From Microbacterium cremeum (GTDB taxonomy: Bacteria; Actinomycetota; Actinomycetes; Actinomycetales; Microbacteriaceae), in assembly GCF_015277855.1 (NCBI RefSeq), contig NZ_CP063812.1, positions 3,534,001-3,598,000 of the forward strand: 64,000 nucleotides of DNA, given 5' to 3'. The notes beneath the pieces are model-generated. The model made no database searches. It saw only the letters and a program-made list of their open reading frames with translations, and was not told the origin of the DNA. Positions within the stretch are counted from its first letter, which is position 1. Each line of letters starts with the position of its first letter. Positions 1 to 9,838 of the stretch are shown in pieces. Made by a program: the position numbers and the translations under genes.

Positions 1-771
1 GCTGCCGAAGCCGACGTAGATCGGCGGCGCGCCGGCGGCGAGGAACTCCTGCAGCCGCGGCGACGGAGCCGGTGCCGCCTCGGGGTCGTCGCGGAACCAG
101 TACCCGGTGACGTGCGCCGACGCGGGGTAGTCGGCGGGCACGGGGACCACGTGACGACTGAACGGGTAGAGCACCGGAACCCGCGATCCGTCGGCCGCGT
201 GCAAGTAGTCGCTGAAGCGGCTCATGCGCGCAAGACCGAGCTTCTCGCGACGGAACCTGTTGATCATCCCTCCGTACGCGAGCGCCGTGAAGCGGTTGAA
301 CTGGTAGCTGGCACGATTCCACGATCCCGGGAACGACCGTGCGATGAAGGGGACGGGGAAGGCCGCGGTGGGCGTCAGGAACGGCAGCGGCAGCGAGGGC
401 ACCACCGGGATGCCGAGGCGCTCGGCCACGTGCGGACCACCCAGAGCCTTCGGATGGGAGACGATGATCGTCGGCTCGACCTGTTGCGCGGCATCCCATT
501 GCTCGTCGAGGGACTTCTTCATCGCGGCCGACATGCGCCGTGCGATCCCGAGCGCCTGGGACGGACCGCTCATGCCCGTCATGCCGGCGCGCATGACCTC
601 GTCCATCTCGGTCGCCATGGGCAGGAACCCGGCCGGCTCCGCCACCGCGCCGCGGTACGCCTCCGGCGCGGCGAGCACCGCGGTGTGGCCCGCTCGGGCG
701 ATCCGCTCCGCGAGGGCGGCGAACGGCTCGATGTCGCCACGGGTGCCGAAGGTGAAGATGAGGACCTTCAT
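1..771 (-). CDS. UGT-type glycosyltransferase, 3' end cut by window edge
   Basis: The visible 257 residues are the N-terminal half of a GT-B glycosyltransferase of the UGT/MGT type, which moves a sugar from a nucleotide-sugar donor to a small hydrophobic acceptor. The protein opens MKVLIFTFGTRGDIEPFAAL, the typical first strand and acceptor-side motif of sterol/macrolide glucosyltransferases, and the last visible residues (PPIYVGFGS) are the linker entering the donor-binding half. The ATG is preceded by a strong AGGAGGA site. The donor-binding PSPG-like region lies beyond base 1, so the acceptor cannot be guessed. It is transcribed away from nothing obvious; the potassium genes upstream run the same way after a 94-base gap. 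Confidence 0.8.
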   Translation of the reverse strand, partial: MKVLIFTFGTRGDIEPFAALAERIARAGHTAVLAAPEAYRGAVAEPAGFLPMATEMDEVMRAGMTGMSGPSQALGIARRMSAAMKKSLDEQWDAAQQVEPTIIVSHPKALGGPHVAERLGIPVVPSLPLPFLTPTAAFPVPFIARSFPGSWNRASYQFNRFTALAYGGMINRFRREKLGLARMSRFSDYLHAADGSRVPVLYPFSRHVVPVPADYPASAHVTGYWFRDDPEAAPAPSPRLQEFLAAGAPPIYVGFGS

Positions 772-865
772 GTCTTCCTCCTGGTCGATGATGGACATCG
801 CCGACCAGGCTTCCCGGCACTCCGACGCATACGCTATCGCGTCGGGGGCAGGAGCGGCAGGCGAC

Positions 866-1567
866 TCACAGCAGCTGGGCGAACGCCTCGGCGTCGCCGG
901 TCTTGCCCACGACGAGGATGGTGTCGCCCGCGCGCAGCACGGTGCGGTTGTCGGCGTTGTCCCACGGGTCGTCGCCGTGCTGGAACGCCGCGATCGTGAC
1001 CCCGTGCGTGCGCCGCAGTCCGGTGTCGCCGAGCGGCATGTCGAGGATCGACGACGGCGCGGGCGCCTTGACCATCGCGTAACCGGGGGCGATCTCGATG
1101 AAGTCCAGCGCGGCACCGCGCACCAGGTGCGCGACGCGGCGGCCCATATCCTTCTCGGGGTAGATCACCTTGTGCACGCCGAGCTGCTCGAGGATGAGGC
1201 CGTGCTGGTCGGTGACCGCCTTCGCCCAGATGGCGGGGATGTTCATGCTGAGCAGCACCGAGCACGTGAGGATGGATGCCGACACGTCGCCGCCGATCGC
1301 GACCACCACACGGTCGAACTCGTCGACGGCGAGCTGCTCCAAGGCCTCTCGCTTGGTGGAGTCCGCCCGGACGACCTGCGTGAGCTCGCCGTTGAGGGAC
1401 TGGACGAGGTCCTCCTCCACGTCGATGCCGAGCACCTCCGTGCCCCCGGCCATCAGTTCGAGGGCGAGGGCGCGTCCGAACCGGCCCAGGCCGATGACGG
1501 CGACCGAGCCGGCCTCGGCGATGCGCCGGGAACGGTCCGTCGCGCCGAAGTGCGGGAATCTAACCAA
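866..1567 (-). CDS. RCK-domain potassium uptake regulatory subunit (KtrA/TrkA type)
   Basis: This is the cytoplasmic gating subunit of a Ktr/Trk potassium uptake system. It has 233 residues, the usual size of a single-RCK KtrA rather than the double TrkA. An RCK_N Rossmann domain (about residues 20-140) carries GLGRFG at 26-31 and an acidic residue at the end of the second strand (GIDVEED), consistent with nucleotide binding; an RCK_C domain fills about 150-230. The gene overlaps the 3' end of the upstream membrane subunit gene by 8 bases, so the two are translationally coupled. I infer K+ import with ion-motive force; the nucleotide and ion coupling are not readable. Confidence 0.9.
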   Translation of the reverse strand: MVRFPHFGATDRSRRIAEAGSVAVIGLGRFGRALALELMAGGTEVLGIDVEEDLVQSLNGELTQVVRADSTKREALEQLAVDEFDRVVVAIGGDVSASILTCSVLLSMNIPAIWAKAVTDQHGLILEQLGVHKVIYPEKDMGRRVAHLVRGAALDFIEIAPGYAMVKAPAPSSILDMPLGDTGLRRTHGVTIAAFQHGDDPWDNADNRTVLRAGDTILVVGKTGDAEAFAQLL

Positions 1568-2936
1568 TTGCGGGCCTCTCTTTCGGGTATTCGTAGAGGA
1601 TGCGCCGCTCGCGCAGCGCGATCGCGGATCCGAGGGTGAGCGGGCCGAGCCTGCCGAGGAACATCATCAGCACGAGCACGACGCGTGCGGGATCCGAGAG
1701 GTCCGTGGTGATCCCGGTCGACAGCCCCACCGTACCGAAGGCGGATACCGTCTCGAAGAGGGCCCGGTCGAGGTTCTCGCCGGTCAGGAGCATGATCGCC
1801 CCGGTTCCCGCGACCACGGCGGCGACGGCGATCAGCACCACCGTGATCGCCTGCCGGTGCACGGCGCGAGACAGCCGCTTCCCGAAGATGTTCACGGCGC
1901 CCTCGCCGCGCAGCTCGGTGAGCATGATGAAGAAGAGCACCGCGAACGTGGTGACCTTGATGCCGCCCGCGGTTCCCGCGGGGCCGCCGCCGATGAACAT
2001 CAGCACGTCCATGCCGAGCCAGGTCTCGTCGTGCAGGGCGCCGATGTCGACGGAGTTGAAGCCGGCGGTGCGCGTCTGCACCGACTGGAAGAACCCGGCC
2101 ATCACGCGCACGGCGGGGTCGAGGCGGCCGAGCGTCGCAGGGTTGCTCCACTCGATGACGGTGATGTACACCGTGCCGGCGACCAGGAGCGCGGCCGTCG
2201 CCGCCAGCACGAGCTTCGTGTTCATGGCCCAGTGCAGCGGATGCCGGAACTCCCGGCGCAGCTGCATGATCACCGGGAAGCCCAGGCCGCCGAGGATGAT
2301 CGCGATGGCGATCGGCAGGCAGATGAAGGGGTCCGCCACGAATCGCATGAGGCTGTCGCCGTAGAGCGAGAAGCCCGCGTTGTTGAACGACGACACCGCG
2401 TGGAACACGCTGTGCCAGGCGGCATCGCCCGGTGAGTAGCCGTACTGGAACACGAATCGCAGGAACAGCGGCACGAACACCGCCGCCTCGATGATCACCG
2501 AGATCAGCACGATGCCCCGGACGACGCCGCGCACGTCCTCCAGCCCCAGCGCCTTGGCCTCGGTCGCCGCGTTCAGCCGCGATCTCACCGAGAGCTTGCG
2601 TGCCAGCAGCAGCCCGATCAGCGACGCGAAGATCATGATGCCGAGGCCGCCGAGCTGGATCAGCAGCAGGATCACGGCCTGACCGAATCCCGACCAGTAG
2701 GTCGGGGTGTCGACGACGACGAGCCCGGTCACGCACACCGCGCTGGTCGCGGTGAACAGCGCCTCGACGAAGGAGGCGCCACCCGGACCGGCCTTCGCGA
2801 TGGGCAGCATCAGCAGGACGGTGCCCGCCGCGATGGCCGCTCCGAAGCCCACCACGACCGCCTGGGCGGGGTGGAGCCGGAACCGCACCACGGCCGATCG
2901 CCGACGGGCGGACACCTCGGGGGAACGTCGACGCAC
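1560..2936 (-). CDS. TrkH/KtrB-family potassium transporter membrane subunit
   Basis: The 458-residue protein is the ion-conducting partner of the RCK protein encoded immediately downstream. It is strongly hydrophobic throughout after a short arginine-rich N-terminus, with the four repeated membrane-pore-membrane units of the TrkH/KtrB family visible as alternating hydrophobic stretches and Gly-rich pore segments (for example TSAVCVTGL, SSFNNAGFSL, TRTAGFNSVD, SAFGTVGLSTG). Each pore segment keeps the conserved glycine of the selectivity filter. The two-gene operon is monocistronic apart from its partner, and the divergent neighbour is the surface-protein gene 200 bases away. Confidence 0.92.
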   Translation of the reverse strand: MRRRSPEVSARRRSAVVRFRLHPAQAVVVGFGAAIAAGTVLLMLPIAKAGPGGASFVEALFTATSAVCVTGLVVVDTPTYWSGFGQAVILLLIQLGGLGIMIFASLIGLLLARKLSVRSRLNAATEAKALGLEDVRGVVRGIVLISVIIEAAVFVPLFLRFVFQYGYSPGDAAWHSVFHAVSSFNNAGFSLYGDSLMRFVADPFICLPIAIAIILGGLGFPVIMQLRREFRHPLHWAMNTKLVLAATAALLVAGTVYITVIEWSNPATLGRLDPAVRVMAGFFQSVQTRTAGFNSVDIGALHDETWLGMDVLMFIGGGPAGTAGGIKVTTFAVLFFIMLTELRGEGAVNIFGKRLSRAVHRQAITVVLIAVAAVVAGTGAIMLLTGENLDRALFETVSAFGTVGLSTGITTDLSDPARVVLVLMMFLGRLGPLTLGSAIALRERRILYEYPKERPAIG

Positions 2937-3137
2937 TCCGACAACGTAGTGCCGTCCGGGCCGCGGACGCCCGCGCCCTCACGGAATCCTCACGGCCGGG
3001 GCGCTTCTCGCCCGATCAGGCGCCTGTCCCCCAAATGGGGGATACCGCCGCACAGCACGCCGCGGCTAGGTTCCGATCGGGGGTCACCGCCCGGCAACAG
3101 GCAGCCGGACCGGGATAGAGCTCCACGTGGGGGAACA

Positions 3138-6100
3138 ATGAAGCGCTCTCTGTTCGCGTCGGCTGCGGCTGCACTCGCCCTGGTGATCGGAACGGTCGGC
3201 GCCGTCGCGCCCGCCGCCGCCGCACCACCGACAGACCCGTGGAGCGGGTCTGCAGGAGGCGAGGTCGCCAATGTCACCACGACCGCGGTCGGCCTGAACG
3301 TCGCGGACCTCGGGATCGCGACGAGCTCCGCCACGGCGAGCTCGACGGCGACGCCGCGCGCGGTGTCGAGTTCGAGCAACCTGTCGGTCGCCGCCGTCGG
3401 ACTGCCCATCTCGGTCAGCACGAACTCGGTGTCGGCGCCGCCGGATGCGGGTCCCGTCGCGGGCGGCATCGCGGCGGCGGTCACGGGCCTCATCGACATC
3501 GGCGCGATCACCACGCTCAACGAAGCCCACTGGGGCCTCGACACCGCGTGCGTCACCGACGGCGTGCTGTCGTCGGCGACCACGCAGACCGCCGGGGTCG
3601 GCGTGCTGCCCGCACTCAACGGCGGCATCGTGAGCCTGGGCGTGTCCGAGACCACCGGCCAGACCAGCCTCGTCAACAACTCCGGCCTCAACTACGGCGT
3701 TCAGAGCGTCGCGGACGGAACGGTCGCGGGGATCAGCATCCTCGGCGGCACCGTGACCGTGGCGGTCGCCGGCGAGACGACCCTCACGGCCACGGCCACG
3801 GGCACCTCCGCCGGCACGGTCGACTACTCGCCTGCCACCGTCACCGTCACCGGCCCGTCCGGCAGCGTGACGCTGACGCCGGCGGCCCCGACCACGACCA
3901 TCAACATCCTGGGCGTCGGCTCGGTCACGGTCAGCCTCAACACCCCGAGCGTGACGACGACGGCGACATCGGCATCCGCGTCCGTCTCGCTTCTCACGAT
4001 CGGCGTGCGGCTTCCGGCCGCGCCGTTGCCCGCCGTGACGCAGGCCACCGTCGACGTGCTGCCCCTGCAGGCTTCTGCCACGGCTCCGGCCGGCGGCATC
4101 GACTGCCCGCCGCCCGCCCCGGTCATCACGGTTCCCGCGAGCGGCGCGACTACCAGCGCCACCCCGACGATCGCGGGAACCGCGACGCCGGGATCGACGG
4201 TCGAGGTCTTCATCGACGGCGCCTCCATCGGCACGACGACGGCCGACGGCTTGGGCGACTGGACGATCGACGTCACGACGCCGCTCGCCGAGGGCCCCCA
4301 CACCGCCACCGCGACGGCGACGGTCGCCGATCAGGTCTCGCCGCCATCGGCCCCGGTGCCCTTCACGGTCGACGCCACGGCACCGCCGGCACCGGTCATC
4401 ACCATCCCGGCCGACGGCGACGTGCTCAACGACAACACGCCCGACATCACCGGAACGGCCGAGGCGGACTCCACGGTCACGGTGTACATCGACGACGTGC
4501 TCGCCGGCACGACCACCGCCGACGGTTCAGGCAACTGGACGTTCACCGCGCCCGCTCCGCTCGCGGACGGCGCGCACACGGTGGTGGCGACGGCGACGGA
4601 TGCCGCGGGCAACGTCAGCCCGGACTCGAACCTCGTGAACTTCACGATCGACACCGTCGCGCCGGAGCCCCCGGTGATCACGAGCCCGGAGGACGGGGCC
4701 TCCGTCGGCACCGCGACTCCGACGTTCGTGGGGACCGCCGAGGCGGGCTCGACGGTCGACGTCATCGTGGACGGCGCCTCGATCGGCACCACCACCGCCG
4801 ACGGCTCCGGCGACTGGGAGCTCACCGCGCCCGCTCCGCTCGCGGACGGCCCGCACACGGTGGTGGCGACGGCGACGGATGCCGCGGGCAACGTCAGCCC
4901 GGACTCGAACCTCGTGAACTTCACGATCGACACCGTGGCGCCCGCCGCGCCCGTCATCACCAGCCCCACCGAGGGTGAGGTGCTCAGCGACAGCACGCCC
5001 GACATCACCGGCACCGCCGAGCCCGACTCGACGGTCACCGTGATCATCGACGGTGTCGACGCCGGCACCACCACCGCCGACGGCTCCGGCAACTGGATCT
5101 TCACCCCGGCGGCCCCGCTCGCCGACGGTCCGCACGTGGTCACCGCCACAGCCACCGATGAGGCCGGCAACACCGGCCCCGAGGCCACCCCGGTGAACTT
5201 CGTGATCGACACCGTGGCGCCCGCCGCGCCCGTCATCACCAGCCCCACCGAGGGTGAGGTGCTCAGCGACAGCACGCCCGACATCACCGGCACCGCCGAG
5301 CCCGACTCGACGGTCACCGTGATCATCGACGGTGTCGACGCCGGCACCACCACCGCCGACGGCTCCGGCAACTGGATCTTCACCCCGGCGGCCCCGCTCG
5401 CCGACGGTCCGCACACGGTGGTGGCGACGGCGACGGATGCCGCGGGCAACGTCAGCCCCGACTCGAACCTCGTGAACTTCACGATCGACACCGTGGCGCC
5501 CGCCGCGCCCGTCATCACCAGCCCCACCGAGGGTGAGGTGCTCAGCGACAGCACGCCCGACATCACCGGCACCGCCGAGCCCGACTCGACGGTCACCGTG
5601 ATCATCGACGGTGTCGACGCCGGCACCACCACCGCCGACGGCTCCGGCAACTGGATCTTCACCCCGGCCGCCCCGCTCGCCGACGGCCCGCACGTCGTCA
5701 CCGCCACAGCCACCGACGAAGCCGGCAACACCGGCCCCGAGGCCACCCCGGTGAACTTCGTCATCGACGCGACCGCTCCGGCGCCGCCGGTGATCGTGAG
5801 CCCCGCTGACGGGTCGTCGGTGAACACGACGACCCCGACGATCTCGGGAACGGCCGAGGCGGACGCCTCCGTCGAGGTGTTCGTCGACGGGGCGTCGATC
5901 GGCACCACCACCGCGGACGGCTCCGGCAACTGGTCGATCGTGCCGCCCGTCCCGCTGGAGGAGGGCGCGCACACGGCCGTCGCCACCGCGACCGACTCGG
6001 CGGGCAACACCAGCGACCTGTCGAACGTCGTCGGCTTCACCGTCGACACGACCGCACCCGCAGCGCCGGTGATCACGAGCCCGGCGGACGGCTCCAGCGT

Positions 6101-7619
6101 CGACACCGCGACGCCGCCGATCTCGGGCACCGCCGAGCCGAACTCGACGGTCACGGTGATCATCGACGGCGTCCCCGCCGGCACGACCCCCGCCGACGGC
6201 TCCGGCAACTGGACCTTCACCCCGCCGGCCCCGCTGGCCGAAGGCCCCCACACGGCGGTCGCGACCGCGACGGACGCCGCCGGCAACGTGAGCCCCGAGT
6301 CGAACACCGTGGGCTTCACGGTCGACCTGACGGCCCCCGCGGCCCCGGTGATCACGAGCCCGACGGAAGGCGAGCTGCTCAGCGACAGCACGCCCGACAT
6401 CACGGGCACCGCCGAGGCGAACTCCACCGTCACCGTCATCATCGACGGCGTCCCGGCCGGCACGACCACGGCCGACGGCTCCGGCAACTGGACGTTCACC
6501 CCGGGCACGCCGCTGGCCGACGGCCCGCACACCGTCACCGCCACGGCGACCGACGAAGCCGGGAACACCGGCCCCGAGGCGACGCCGGTGAACTTCGTCA
6601 TCGACGCCACGGCCCCCGCGGCCCCGGTGATCACGAGTCCGGCCGAGGGTGAGGTGCTCGGCGACAGCACGCCCGACATCACGGGCACCGCCGAGCCGAA
6701 CTCGACGGTCACGGTGATCATCGACGGCGTCCCCGCGGGCACGACCACCGCCGACGGCTCCGGCAACTGGACGTTCACGCCCGGTGCACCGCTGGCCGAC
6801 GGCCCGCACACCGTCACCGCGACGGCGACCGACGAAGCCGGGAACGTGAGCCCGCCGGCAGACGAGGTGTCGTTCACGATCGACACGATCGCACCCGCGG
6901 CCCCGGTGATCACGAGCCCCACGGAAGGGCAGCTGATCGGCGACAGCACGCCCGACATCACCGGCACCGCCGAGCCGAACTCCACCGTCACCGTCATCAT
7001 CGACGGCGTCCCCGCCGGGACCACCACCGCGGACGGCTCCGGCAACTGGACGTTCACCCCGGGCACGCCGCTGGCCGACGGCCCGCACACCGTCACCGCC
7101 ACGGCCACCGACGAAGCCGGCAACACCGGCCCCGAGGCGACCCCGGTGTCCTTCATCATCGACACGACTCCGCCCGCAGCCCCGGTCATCACCAGCCCGA
7201 CCGATGGCCAGTCGCTCACCGACAACACGCCCGACATCACCGGCACCGCCGAGCCGAACTCGACGGTCACGGTGATCATCGACGGCGTCCCCGCGGGCAC
7301 GACCACCGCCGACGGCTCCGGCAACTGGACGTTCACGCCGACCACGCCGCTCACGAACGGCGAGCACACCATCACCGCGACCGCGACCGACGAAGCCGGC
7401 AACACCGGTCCCCAGGCCACCCCGATCACCGTGACGATCGCCGTCACGTCGGGCGGCGGGGGCGGGGGCTCCACCGGCGGCGGCTCCACCGGCGGCGGCA
7501 CCGGCAGGCTGCCCGCCACGGGAGGCGCCGATCCGCTCGGCGGACTGCTGCCTGCGGGGCTGTTGCTGCTCCTCGGCGGCCTGGCCATCGCGGCCGCCGC
7601 GCGGCGACGCGTGAGCTGA
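3138..7619 (+). CDS. Secreted, sortase-anchored protein with twelve tandem Ig-like repeats
   Basis: A 1493-residue cell-wall protein. The chosen ATG follows GGGG and starts a good signal peptide (MKRSLFASAAAALALVIGTV, cleavage near APAAAA); upstream in-frame starts would bury it. Residues about 30-328 form a Ser/Thr/Val-rich domain I do not recognise. Residues 329 to about 1434 are twelve units of mostly 93 residues (one of 91) related to bacterial Ig-like/BapA-type modules, each with variants of ITGTAEPNSTVTVIIDG, TTTADGSGNW and HTVTATATDEAGN. Then comes a Gly-rich spacer, LPATG at 1458-1462, a hydrophobic stretch and RRR, the standard sortase substrate tail. An adhesive or surface-layer role is likely but unproven; the ligand is unknown. 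Confidence 0.93.
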   Translation: MKRSLFASAAAALALVIGTVGAVAPAAAAPPTDPWSGSAGGEVANVTTTAVGLNVADLGIATSSATASSTATPRAVSSSSNLSVAAVGLPISVSTNSVSAPPDAGPVAGGIAAAVTGLIDIGAITTLNEAHWGLDTACVTDGVLSSATTQTAGVGVLPALNGGIVSLGVSETTGQTSLVNNSGLNYGVQSVADGTVAGISILGGTVTVAVAGETTLTATATGTSAGTVDYSPATVTVTGPSGSVTLTPAAPTTTINILGVGSVTVSLNTPSVTTTATSASASVSLLTIGVRLPAAPLPAVTQATVDVLPLQASATAPAGGIDCPPPAPVITVPASGATTSATPTIAGTATPGSTVEVFIDGASIGTTTADGLGDWTIDVTTPLAEGPHTATATATVADQVSPPSAPVPFTVDATAPPAPVITIPADGDVLNDNTPDITGTAEADSTVTVYIDDVLAGTTTADGSGNWTFTAPAPLADGAHTVVATATDAAGNVSPDSNLVNFTIDTVAPEPPVITSPEDGASVGTATPTFVGTAEAGSTVDVIVDGASIGTTTADGSGDWELTAPAPLADGPHTVVATATDAAGNVSPDSNLVNFTIDTVAPAAPVITSPTEGEVLSDSTPDITGTAEPDSTVTVIIDGVDAGTTTADGSGNWIFTPAAPLADGPHVVTATATDEAGNTGPEATPVNFVIDTVAPAAPVITSPTEGEVLSDSTPDITGTAEPDSTVTVIIDGVDAGTTTADGSGNWIFTPAAPLADGPHTVVATATDAAGNVSPDSNLVNFTIDTVAPAAPVITSPTEGEVLSDSTPDITGTAEPDSTVTVIIDGVDAGTTTADGSGNWIFTPAAPLADGPHVVTATATDEAGNTGPEATPVNFVIDATAPAPPVIVSPADGSSVNTTTPTISGTAEADASVEVFVDGASIGTTTADGSGNWSIVPPVPLEEGAHTAVATATDSAGNTSDLSNVVGFTVDTTAPAAPVITSPADGSSVDTATPPISGTAEPNSTVTVIIDGVPAGTTPADGSGNWTFTPPAPLAEGPHTAVATATDAAGNVSPESNTVGFTVDLTAPAAPVITSPTEGELLSDSTPDITGTAEANSTVTVIIDGVPAGTTTADGSGNWTFTPGTPLADGPHTVTATATDEAGNTGPEATPVNFVIDATAPAAPVITSPAEGEVLGDSTPDITGTAEPNSTVTVIIDGVPAGTTTADGSGNWTFTPGAPLADGPHTVTATATDEAGNVSPPADEVSFTIDTIAPAAPVITSPTEGQLIGDSTPDITGTAEPNSTVTVIIDGVPAGTTTADGSGNWTFTPGTPLADGPHTVTATATDEAGNTGPEATPVSFIIDTTPPAAPVITSPTDGQSLTDNTPDITGTAEPNSTVTVIIDGVPAGTTTADGSGNWTFTPTTPLTNGEHTITATATDEAGNTGPQATPITVTIAVTSGGGGGGSTGGGSTGGGTGRLPATGGADPLGGLLPAGLLLLLGGLAIAAAARRRVS
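4122..7441 (+). repeat. Twelve tandem Ig-domain repeats, period 279 bases
   Basis: Unit starts at 4122, 4395, 4674, 4953, 5232, 5511, 5790, 6069, 6348, 6627, 6906 and 7185 are spaced by exactly 279 bases except the first (273). Units 4-6 (from 4953 to about 5760) are almost identical at the DNA level, differing mainly in which of two second-half variants (AGNVSPDSN or AGNTGPEAT) they carry. The remaining units diverge progressively towards both ends. This pattern fits recent internal duplication or gene conversion. Confidence 0.95.
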
Positions 7620-7629
7620 CACCGAGCAC

Positions 7630-7663
7630 GCATGGCCGGTCACCGTCGGGTGGCCGGCCATGC
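7630..7663. terminator. Hairpin between convergent genes
   Basis: A 10-base perfect inverted repeat, GCATGGCCGG / CCGGCCATGC, with a 14-base loop that can pair further, lies 10 bases after the surface-protein stop and before the convergent lipoprotein gene. There is no T-run, so it may act as a bidirectional 3'-end hairpin rather than a classical intrinsic terminator. Confidence 0.6.
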
Positions 7664-7715
7664 GCGTTCCCGGGCCCGGGCGCGTGACGCGCGGCGGGTC
7701 GTTCGCTCGCGCGAC

Positions 7716-8603
7716 TCAGCCGCCGAAGCCGCACCACGCGGCGACCCACGAGAGGATCTCGCCCCGCATCCGGTCGCCCACGAACAGCTCGATCTCGCCG
7801 GGTCGGCCGTCGAGCTCGATCCGCACGTCGAAGATCGTGCCGCGCTTGTCCTCCTGCACGGCGTGCGGGTCGCAGCGCAACGGCACGAGCGGAAGCTCGA
7901 CGACGCTCGGCCCGGCGCCCGGTTCGATCTCCAGGTCCAGCGGGTAGGCGCCGGCGACGGTCGCCCCGCCGAAGTCGATCAGGTTGGTGCGCTGCACGCC
8001 GACGATCGTCGCGGCGCCGTCGCCCGTCGGCACGACCGTGAGCTCGAGCGCGGCAGGATCGCCGGGAGCGGATGCCGTGAACCCGGTGAAGGCGAGGGTC
8101 GCGGCATCCGTCAGCCGTTCCTTCAGGCACTCGCGGGCGTGGAGCGGCGCCACGAAGCCGAGCGGATCGGACGCGGATGCCGTGACCTCGGTGCTGCCGT
8201 CGTCGGCGAGGAGCTCGAGCACGACCACGGGCTCGCCGTCGTCCGAGGCGTCGCAGTCGACCGCGGCGAGCTGCACGCGCACATCGACGCTGCGGCCCGC
8301 CGGCACGGTGCTCGTCCGCCCTGCGACGACGCGCGCGGCGGGCGCGCCGAACCGCGGATCCTCGACGCGCACGTCGCCGATCGTGATCGCCGAGCCGGAT
8401 CCGTTCGTGACGTGCACCTGCGCGTGCCGCGGGGCGACGTCGGCGCGCAGCTGGATGAGCTCGACCGTCACCCCCGGCGGCAGCGTCGGCTCGACGGCCG
8501 GCGCGTCGCCCGGGGTGCCGCAACCGGCCAGCATGAGCACCGCCCCCACCCACGCGGCTCCTGCGCCGAGCGGCCACCGCTGCCGGCGGCGTGGCGTGTT
8601 CAC
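7716..8603 (-). CDS. Lipoprotein of unknown function
   Basis: The 295-residue protein starts with basic residues (MNTPRRRQRW, GTG start), a hydrophobic helix and the lipobox LAGC near residue 28, so it should be an exported lipid-anchored protein. After the cysteine there is a Pro/Thr linker and then a predominantly beta-type sequence with four further Cys residues. I recognise no family motif. Its GTG overlaps the TGA of the upstream enolase-family gene (GTGA), so the two are translationally coupled, although no functional link is obvious. Starts further upstream would remove the signal sequence. Confidence 0.82.
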   Translation of the reverse strand: MNTPRRRQRWPLGAGAAWVGAVLMLAGCGTPGDAPAVEPTLPPGVTVELIQLRADVAPRHAQVHVTNGSGSAITIGDVRVEDPRFGAPAARVVAGRTSTVPAGRSVDVRVQLAAVDCDASDDGEPVVVLELLADDGSTEVTASASDPLGFVAPLHARECLKERLTDAATLAFTGFTASAPGDPAALELTVVPTGDGAATIVGVQRTNLIDFGGATVAGAYPLDLEIEPGAGPSVVELPLVPLRCDPHAVQEDKRGTIFDVRIELDGRPGEIELFVGDRMRGEILSWVAAWCGFGG

Positions 8604-9733
8604 CGCGCGAGGGTCTCGCGCGCGACGGTGAAGTCGTCGAGCGCGACGGGGTCGATCTCGATGCCGAGGCCGTGGCCGGTCGGCACCCGCACGCGCCCGT
8701 CCTCGAGCACCGCCGGCTCGGTCACGATGTCGCGGGCGTAGAAGCGGCTCGACGCCGACACGTCGCCGGGCAGCGTGAACCCCGGCAGCGCCGCGAGCGC
8801 CGCGTTCGCCGCGCGGCCGATGCCGGTCTCGAGCATGCCGCCGCACCACACCGGCACGCCGGCCGCGTGGCAGCGGTCGTGGATCCGCAGCGCCTCGAGG
8901 TATCCGCCGACGCGTCCGGCCTTGATGTTGACGACGGATGCCGACCCCAGCGCGAGTGCATCGGCCGCGGCCTTGTCGGACACGATGGATTCATCCAGGC
9001 ACACCGGCGTGTGCAGGCGCCGCGCGAGCGTCGCGTGGTCGACGAGGTCGTCCTCCTGCAACGGCTGCTCGATGAGGAGCAGGTCGAAGCGGTCGAGCTC
9101 GGCCAGGGTGTCGGCATCCGCCATCGTGTAGGCGGAGTTCGCGTCGACCTGCAGCGGGATCGCGCCGAAGGCGTCGCGCACGGCCGCCGTGTCGGCGACG
9201 TCGCGCCCGGGCTTGATCTTGATCTTGATGCGCACATATCCCTCGTCGAGGTAGGCGCGGACGGTGTCGACGAGGGCTGCCGGATCGCGCTGGATGCCGA
9301 CCGACACCCCGCTCGGCACGCGGTCGCGCACCGCACCGGCGTACTCGGCGAAGCTGCGCCCCTCGGCGCGCAGCGCCGCGTCGAGCACCGCGAGTTCGAG
9401 TCCCGCCTTCGCCATGCGGTGCCCCTTGAACGGTTCGAGCACCTCGGCGACCTCGTGCGGGGCGACGCGATGGCGGTCGAGCAGGGCCGGCGCGAAGAAG
9501 CGCAGCGCGACATCCCACGCCCCCTGCGTGTACTCGCTCGAGTACAGCGGGTCGGCCTGCGTCACGATCTCGCCCCAGCCCTCGCCGTCCGCGGTGAGGG
9601 CGCGCACCACGATGACCTCGCGCACCGTCTCGGTGCCGAACGACGTGGTGAACGGCGCGACGAGCGGCAGGTGCAGCACGCGCAGCTCGACACTTTCGAG
9701 GGCGACGGATGCCGTGGGCCGGGCGATGGGCAT
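8600..9733 (-). CDS. menC: Enolase-superfamily o-succinylbenzoate synthase / N-acylamino-acid racemase type enzyme
   Basis: A 377-residue muconate-lactonizing subgroup enzyme. The capping domain is followed by the barrel with KIKIKPG (catalytic Lys on the second beta-strand, residues about 185-191), metal ligands in DANSAY, IEQPL and DES, and the second catalytic Lys in VNIKAGRVGG. GGMLETGIGR matches the OSBS/NSAR lineage (long, about 370-residue type) rather than muconate cycloisomerase. In menaquinone synthesis it would dehydrate SHCHC to o-succinylbenzoate; this lineage is often promiscuous as an N-succinylamino-acid racemase. No other men gene is in the window, so the menC role is inferred from family only. 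Confidence 0.75.
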   Translation of the reverse strand: MPIARPTASVALESVELRVLHLPLVAPFTTSFGTETVREVIVVRALTADGEGWGEIVTQADPLYSSEYTQGAWDVALRFFAPALLDRHRVAPHEVAEVLEPFKGHRMAKAGLELAVLDAALRAEGRSFAEYAGAVRDRVPSGVSVGIQRDPAALVDTVRAYLDEGYVRIKIKIKPGRDVADTAAVRDAFGAIPLQVDANSAYTMADADTLAELDRFDLLLIEQPLQEDDLVDHATLARRLHTPVCLDESIVSDKAAADALALGSASVVNIKAGRVGGYLEALRIHDRCHAAGVPVWCGGMLETGIGRAANAALAALPGFTLPGDVSASSRFYARDIVTEPAVLEDGRVRVPTGHGLGIEIDPVALDDFTVARETLAR

Positions 9734-9838
9734 GCGCTCAGCGTACGCCCGCCGCACGGCCCGCTCCGAGCGCGAACAGGCACACCGCGGCCACGGCAGG
9801 CTGGGAAGCCGCACATGTGCGGCGGGTACGTTCTGGGG

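Noticed and set aside
2871..3137. Upstream start for the surface protein
   Set aside because: It would place 89 charged residues before an obvious signal peptide and overlap the divergent ktrB gene.
4331..7661. Long antisense open frames of over 1000 codons opposite the Ig-repeat gene
   Set aside because: They arise from codon bias and the repeat period; the plus-strand gene has signal peptide, Ig motifs and LPATG, the antisense frames have none.
8600..9733. Muconate cycloisomerase (catB) assignment for the enolase-family gene
   Set aside because: GGMLETGIGR and length favour the OSBS/NSAR lineage, and it is 23 kb from the pca genes with no cat genes nearby.
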